From Pantoea cypripedii (lineage in GTDB: Bacteria > Pseudomonadota > Gammaproteobacteria > Enterobacterales > Enterobacteriaceae), in contig NZ_CP024768.1 in assembly GCF_011395035.1 (NCBI RefSeq), forward strand, positions 2,145,286 through 2,209,285: a DNA stretch of 64,000 nucleotides. The letters are read 5' to 3'. Position numbers and translations under genes: made by a program. The notes under the pieces are model-generated. The model was not told where the DNA came from. It did no database searches and saw only the letters and a program-made list of their open reading frames with translations. Below are positions 59,941-64,000 of the stretch, in pieces. The stretch's first letter is position 1. The number at the start of each line of letters is the position of its first letter.

Positions 59941-60895
59941 GTACCCCATTCGTAAAATGCAGCGACGGTTCCACATCGGCAGCCAGCCAGGTGGGACCGT
60001 CGAGATCGGCAAACTGCGCCAGCGGCGTAAGCGGCAGCGCCGCACGGATGGCACGTGAAGTGCACAACATACAGCCCAGCATAATGCCGAATCCCTGCTG
60101 ACGCGCGCTGACGGCCAGCGCCAGGGCCTCCGTCAGACCCCCGGTTTTATCCAGTTTGATATTGACCATTTCATAGCGCCCTTTCAGCGCGGCAAGATTT
60201 TCGCGCGTATGGCAACTTTCATCGGCGCAGACAGGCAACGGGTGGATAAAATTCGCCAGCGCCGCATCCTGAGCGGCGGGTAATGGTTGCTCCAGCATGG
60301 CCACCTGCAGATCGGCCAGCAGCTGACAGCGCGCCGCCAGTCCCTCGACCTGCCAGGCCTCGTTGGCATCGACAATCAACGTGGCTTCCGGCACGGCACT
60401 GCGAATGGCGACTAATCGTTCGCTGATAAAGTTATTGTCCAGCTTGATTTTTAGCAGCCGGGCACCGTGCTGCCACAGTGCCAGTGCGCTGCTGGCCATG
60501 GCGTCAGGCGTGTCGATACTGACGGTATGCGCGGTGACGATGCGGCTGGCGAGGCTGACGCCACAAAGCTCCGCCAGGCTGAGCTGCTGTTGCTGGCGCA
60601 CCAGATCCCATAATGCACAATCAACGGCATTGCGCGCTGCGCCTGGTGGTAGCGCCTGTTGTAAGTCAGCACGCGTCATACCGGCCTGTAACTGCGGCAG
60701 CACGGTGGCAATCTGTGCCAGCACCGACGCCTCGCTTTCACCATAACGTGCATAAGGTGTCGCCTCACCCACGCCACGAATCCCCTCTTCCTCAATTTCC
60801 ACCACCACCACCTGCGCTTCGGTGCGGCTGCCACGGGAAATAACAAACGGTGAATGCAACGGCCAGGCTTCCGGATAACTCTTTACTGTTCTCAT
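59909..60895 (-). CDS. ycjG: L-Ala-D/L-Glu epimerase
   Basis: Enolase-superfamily enzyme that epimerises L-Ala-D-Glu released from murein. 328 residues with the lysine pair of the barrel (KIKLD at about 151-155 and KLDKTGG further on), metal ligands in LIVDANEAW, MLEQPLP and VCADESC. AAAGGAG lies 6 bases before ATG 60895. Divergent from tpx, and overlapping mpaA at the 3' end; works with MppA and MpaA in murein peptide recycling. Confidence 0.94.
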   Translation of the reverse strand: MRTVKSYPEAWPLHSPFVISRGSRTEAQVVVVEIEEEGIRGVGEATPYARYGESEASVLAQIATVLPQLQAGMTRADLQQALPPGAARNAVDCALWDLVRQQQQLSLAELCGVSLASRIVTAHTVSIDTPDAMASSALALWQHGARLLKIKLDNNFISERLVAIRSAVPEATLIVDANEAWQVEGLAARCQLLADLQVAMLEQPLPAAQDAALANFIHPLPVCADESCHTRENLAALKGRYEMVNIKLDKTGGLTEALALAVSARQQGFGIMLGCMLCTSRAIRAALPLTPLAQFADLDGPTWLAADVEPSLHFTNGVLIPAAASAAN

Positions 60896-61049
60896 TATTT
60901 CTCCTTTAATCCGTCACTTAAATGCGAGGCGGCTCAGTAATCGCTACGATTTGCTCTCGTAAACCCTTAAAAAATATGTCATAAACAACGGCTATACCTG
61001 TACTGACGTTTTAAAAAGTCAGCTATTTTCATCGTTAAAAGGAAATCGT

Positions 61050-61550
61050 ATGTCTCAGAATGTTCACTTCCAGGGCAACCCGGTACCCGTTGCAGGCCAG
61101 TTCCCGCAGGCAGGCACCCAGGCTAAACCGTTTTCTCTGGTAGCTAAAGATCTCGCTGACGTGACTCTTTCTCAGTATGCAGGCAAACGCAAAGTCCTGA
61201 ACATTTTCCCGAGCATTGATACCGGCGTTTGTGCCGCTTCTGTGCGCAAGTTCAACGAACTGGCGGGTAAAGCAAACAATACCGTGGTGCTGTGCATCTC
61301 TGCCGACCTGCCGTTTGCCCAGTCGCGTTTCTGCGGTGCGGAAAGCCTGAACAACGTGGTCACGCTGTCTACCCTGCGTGGTGCTGAGTTCAAAGAAGAT
61401 TACGGTGTGGCGATTGCCGAAGGCGCGCTGAAGGGGCTCACCGCGCGTGCCGTGGTGGTGATCGACGAAAACGACAAAGTGATTTATAGCGAACTGGTGA
61501 ACGAGATCACCAGCGAGCCGAATTACGATGCGGCGCTGGCTGTGCTGTAA
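61050..61550 (+). CDS. tpx: Thiol peroxidase Tpx
   Basis: Thioredoxin-linked 2-Cys peroxiredoxin that reduces lipid and other hydroperoxides. 166 residues with peroxidatic Cys61 (TGVCAASVRKF) and resolving Cys95 (SRFCGAESL), exactly the E. coli numbering. AAAAGGAAA precedes the ATG. Divergent from ycjG, convergent with tyrR; a REP-like pair lies after it. Confidence 0.97.
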   Translation: MSQNVHFQGNPVPVAGQFPQAGTQAKPFSLVAKDLADVTLSQYAGKRKVLNIFPSIDTGVCAASVRKFNELAGKANNTVVLCISADLPFAQSRFCGAESLNNVVTLSTLRGAEFKEDYGVAIAEGALKGLTARAVVVIDENDKVIYSELVNEITSEPNYDAALAVL

Positions 61551-61558
61551 GAAATCAG

Positions 61559-61610
61559 GTGCGCATTCATGCGCACTGTACGGCAGTGCAGGGTCGCCAT
61601 AATGGCGACC
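61559..61610. repeat. REP-like pair between tpx and tyrR
   Basis: GGTGCGCATTCATGCGCACT (61559-61578), GTACGGCAGTGCAG, GGTCGCCATAATGGCGACC (61592-61610). The two stem types of 6161-6212 appear in swapped order, and the central CTAC/GTAG heads are partly eroded. It is followed by CTTTTTATT, so it may also terminate tpx. Confidence 0.65.
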
Positions 61611-61614
61611 CTTT

Positions 61615-63180
61615 TTATTCGCTTTCGTTGCGTTTCTGGTTTAACCCATATTCGCGCAACTTGTTGGCAATGGCGGTGTGCGAGACGCCCAGTCGCTTCG
61701 CCAGCTTACGTGTGCTGGGATAAGAGAGATACAGACGCGTCAGAATTGAACGCTCAAAACGACTGGTGATCTCATCCAGTGTCCCTTCCATCGCTTCTTC
61801 TCCCATTGAGACATCCAGTGCCTGCTCCGGCAGCACGATATCCTGCGGACGTAGCTCGTAGCCTTCCAGCTGCGTCAGGGCACGGTACAGGGCATTTTTC
61901 AGCTGCCGCACATTACCCGGCCAGCTGTAGCGCGTGAGGAATGCGGTGAGCTGCGGTGATAAACGAGGACGAGGCAACCCTTGTTCATCGGCAAAGCGGG
62001 CAACAAACATCTCGGTGAGCGGCAGGATATCCTGTGGACGTTCACGCAACGGCGGCAGGTTCAGCGTCAGCACATTCAGACGATAGAACAGGTCCTCGCG
62101 GAATTCACCACGCTGTACCAGCTCAATCAGGTTCTTCTGCGTGGCACAAATCACGCGCACATCAACATGCACCTCGTGTTCCTCACCAACGCGACGGAAG
62201 GTGCCATCATTGAGGAAGCGCAACAGTTTGGTCTGCATACGCGGTGACATCTCACCGATTTCGTCCAGTAACACCGAACCACCATTGGCCTGTTCGAAGA
62301 AACCTTTTTTGCCTTCCAGCGCGTTGGGATAGGCACCCGCCGCGTGACCAAACAATTCACTTTCTGCCACATCATCCGGCAACGAGGCACAGTTCAGCGC
62401 CAGGAAAGGTTTTTTACCGCGCGCGCTGCGCAGATGGCAGGCACGTGCCAGCATATCTTTACCGGTGCCGGTGTCGCCGACAATCAGCAGCGGCGCGTCA
62501 TGCATCGCCAGTTTACGTGCCTGATCCAGCACCTGACGCATTTTCGGCGTAACGGCTACGATATGGTCGAACTCCGACTCATCAGTCACAGTCAGGTTCT
62601 GGAGCTGACGTCCCATGCGCGCGGTGGATTTCAGCGTAATCATCGCACCCACTGGCTGATCGCTCTGACCTTCTTCTTCCGCGAGGTAAATCGGGCGCGC
62701 TTCCAGCAGGAAATCACGTCCCTGAATCACCACGTGCTGGACCTCAGCATCAACCCGATCGTTCTCGATCCAGCGCTGAAAGTTAAAGCCACTAATCAGC
62801 GCACCCGCGTTCTGGTTGCGGATTTTTTGTTCGTCGAGATTGAACAGATTTTGTGCCGCCGGGTTTGCCAGCTCCACTTTGCATTTGAGATCGATGGATA
62901 ACACCGGTTCCGGCATCGCTACCAGCAACGCACTCAGTGCACGATGTTCACGTTCTGACGGCATGTAAGCCACGGTGCGTACATCTGTCACGCCAGGTGT
63001 ACGGCGAATTTCCGCCATCAGTGAGCTGAATTGTTCAAATTCCAGCGCGGAAAAGTTGAGGTAGATGCGGCCGAGCGGTGCAATTTCAATGCCGCGCAGG
63101 TCGATATTGCGGGCAACCAGCAGGTCGAGTAGCTCGCGCGCCAGCCCGATACGGTCCTGGCAGAAAACTTCCAAACGCAT
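61615..63180 (-). CDS. tyrR: Aromatic amino acid regulator TyrR
   Basis: Regulator of aromatic amino-acid synthesis and transport. 521 residues: ACT domain (about 1-70), PAS domain (about 80-190), AAA+ domain with Walker A GDTGTGKD (235-242) and Walker B VLLDEIGE (303-310), and C-terminal helix-turn-helix KLAKRLGVSHTAIANKLREY. It has GAYPNA at 282-287 where sigma-54 activators have GAFTGA; E. coli TyrR (513 residues), as I recall, lacks these residues. It probably works with sigma-70, acting on TyrR boxes. Upstream of it lies ycjF on the same strand. Confidence 0.96.
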   Translation of the reverse strand: MRLEVFCQDRIGLARELLDLLVARNIDLRGIEIAPLGRIYLNFSALEFEQFSSLMAEIRRTPGVTDVRTVAYMPSEREHRALSALLVAMPEPVLSIDLKCKVELANPAAQNLFNLDEQKIRNQNAGALISGFNFQRWIENDRVDAEVQHVVIQGRDFLLEARPIYLAEEEGQSDQPVGAMITLKSTARMGRQLQNLTVTDESEFDHIVAVTPKMRQVLDQARKLAMHDAPLLIVGDTGTGKDMLARACHLRSARGKKPFLALNCASLPDDVAESELFGHAAGAYPNALEGKKGFFEQANGGSVLLDEIGEMSPRMQTKLLRFLNDGTFRRVGEEHEVHVDVRVICATQKNLIELVQRGEFREDLFYRLNVLTLNLPPLRERPQDILPLTEMFVARFADEQGLPRPRLSPQLTAFLTRYSWPGNVRQLKNALYRALTQLEGYELRPQDIVLPEQALDVSMGEEAMEGTLDEITSRFERSILTRLYLSYPSTRKLAKRLGVSHTAIANKLREYGLNQKRNESE

Positions 63181-63348
63181 TGCGATGGCCTTATTCAGGT
63201 TTTGAATTTTAATGATAATACGCTAACTTGCGGCGCCTCAGAAGGGGCCTGTCAGGAAAAGTTGACAGTCAGAGGCTGGCGATAAGCAAAAGTGTAACGG
63301 AACAACCAATAATAATCCCGTCAAAAATCACAATTAACAAAGAAAATC

Positions 63349-63382
63349 TCACCTTTCACACCCTTTTCAGTGTGAAAGGTGA
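63349..63382 (-). terminator. Hairpin after ycjF
   Basis: TCACCTTTCACAC and GTGTGAAAGGTGA form a perfect 13-bp stem with an 8-base loop, just downstream of ycjF on the minus strand, before the tyrR promoter region. No long T run follows on the minus strand, so it may stabilise the mRNA end as well as terminate. Confidence 0.65.
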
Positions 63383-63393
63383 ACAGGGGCTGA

Positions 63394-64000
63394 TTATTTA
63401 GCACTCTGCCCTGCTTTACCCTCGCTTTTGCTGAGGGTTTCTTTCAACTGGCCAATCAGTTCCCGGCGGAAATCACCCAGCCGCGGTTTGTCATCCTCCA
63501 GCCATGGCAGTGGACGGCACAGCTCCATCGCTTTAATCCCGAGACGCGCGGTAAGCAGACCAGCACCAATCCCCTGCGCGGCGCGGGCAGAAAGGCGCGC
63601 GGCAATATCCTGCGATACCCAATCCATCCCCACTTCACGCACCAGCTCAGACGCCCCGGCAAAGGCCATATTCAGCAATACCAGACGGAACAGGCGCAGA
63701 CGGCTGAAATAACCCAGCTCGATGCCGTAAAGCGTGGCGATACGGTTCACCAGCCGCAAATTACGCCAGGCGATAAACGCCATATCCACCAGTGCCAGCG
63801 GACTGACGGCAATCATCAGGGTCGCTTCCGCCGCATGGCGGCTGATTTCACGTCGGGCCTGACGATCCAGCACCGGCTGCACCAGCTGCGCATACAGCAT
63901 GACTATCTCGCGGTCGTTATGGGTTTCATGCAGCGCGGCGTGCCAGCGCTGCAATGCCGGGTGCGCCTGATCCAGTTGTGCCTGCTGCGCCAGCTTTTCA
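63394..64000 (-). CDS. ycjF: YcjF, DUF697 inner-membrane protein, C-terminal part
   Basis: The frame is open to the right edge, so the N-terminal part is outside the window. About 202 residues are present. AVSPLALVDMAFIAWRNLRLVNRIA and FRLVLLNMAFAGASELVRE carry the membrane segments of the YcjF/DUF697 family, and the tail LKETLSKSEGKAGQSAK is hydrophilic. In E. coli it is encoded with ycjX, upstream of tyrR, the same order as here. Role unknown, phage-shock-linked in E. coli. Confidence 0.9.
   Translation of the reverse strand, partial: EKLAQQAQLDQAHPALQRWHAALHETHNDREIVMLYAQLVQPVLDRQARREISRHAAEATLMIAVSPLALVDMAFIAWRNLRLVNRIATLYGIELGYFSRLRLFRLVLLNMAFAGASELVREVGMDWVSQDIAARLSARAAQGIGAGLLTARLGIKAMELCRPLPWLEDDKPRLGDFRRELIGQLKETLSKSEGKAGQSAK

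Overview
The window reads as chromosomal DNA of a gammaproteobacterium of the order Enterobacterales, most likely Erwiniaceae (Pantoea or a close relative). Many genes are recognisable orthologues of Escherichia coli genes in E. coli-like local order: rhaB/rhaSR/rhaT, smrA-fnr-uspE-pntBA-ydgH-ydgI, rstAB-asr-ydgU-ydgD, hrpA-azoR, ydbL-ynbE-ydbH-ldhA-ydbJ-nifJ, ttcA-fnrS-zntB and mppA-mpaA-ycjG-tpx-tyrR-ycjF. The blocks are joined differently from E. coli and carry accessory genes between them. The genus call is an inference from gene content and divergence, not from a marker gene.

Layout. 0-6 kb: L-rhamnose uptake and control (end of rhaB, rhaS, rhaR, rhaT), two small proteins, then aldA, which oxidises the L-lactaldehyde that rhamnose breakdown yields. 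6-14 kb: peptide and amino-acid genes (MHS transporter with M20 peptidase, a LysR regulator, pepT, an amino-acid binding protein with a YbdL-like aminotransferase, a second LysR regulator). 14-22 kb: a chemoreceptor with a flagellar-type promoter, a type-B carboxylesterase, a DoxX protein, YdcJ/HglS, and an aromatic-acid transporter divergent from pcaQ. 22-37 kb: smrA, fnr, uspE, the transhydrogenase pntAB, ydgH, ydgI, the rstAB two-component system, an M32 carboxypeptidase and the acid-shock genes asr and ydgU, then ydgD. 37-51 kb: hrpA, azoR, the ydbH-ynbE-ydbL envelope operon, ldhA, ydbJ, nifJ and an FAD monooxygenase behind a Fur-box-like palindrome.

The oddest part is about 51.95-54.88 kb. 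It is AT-rich and holds a DUF6056-like membrane protein, an acetyltransferase gene broken at a run of seven A, about 500 bp of AT-rich non-coding DNA and the C-terminal end of a tyrosine integrase. It stops just before ttcA, the site used by the Rac prophage of E. coli, so it looks like a decayed integrated element. Beyond ttcA lie a proline-rich mini-protein gene and the small RNA FnrS with an FNR site at about -42. Since fnr is also in the window, both the anaerobic regulator and its main small RNA are here.

Short palindromes headed by GTAG, usually in inverted pairs, lie in at least five intergenic spaces. They look like REP elements of the kind mobilised by RAYT transposases, and one pair supplies the last codons of rhaR. 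I found no rRNA, tRNA, CRISPR array or intact insertion sequence, and no clearly new multi-gene system. The best leads are the ttcA-linked island, the REP families, the Fur-linked monooxygenase, the proline-rich mini-protein and the unknown genes at 4.0, 31.2 and 50.4 kb.
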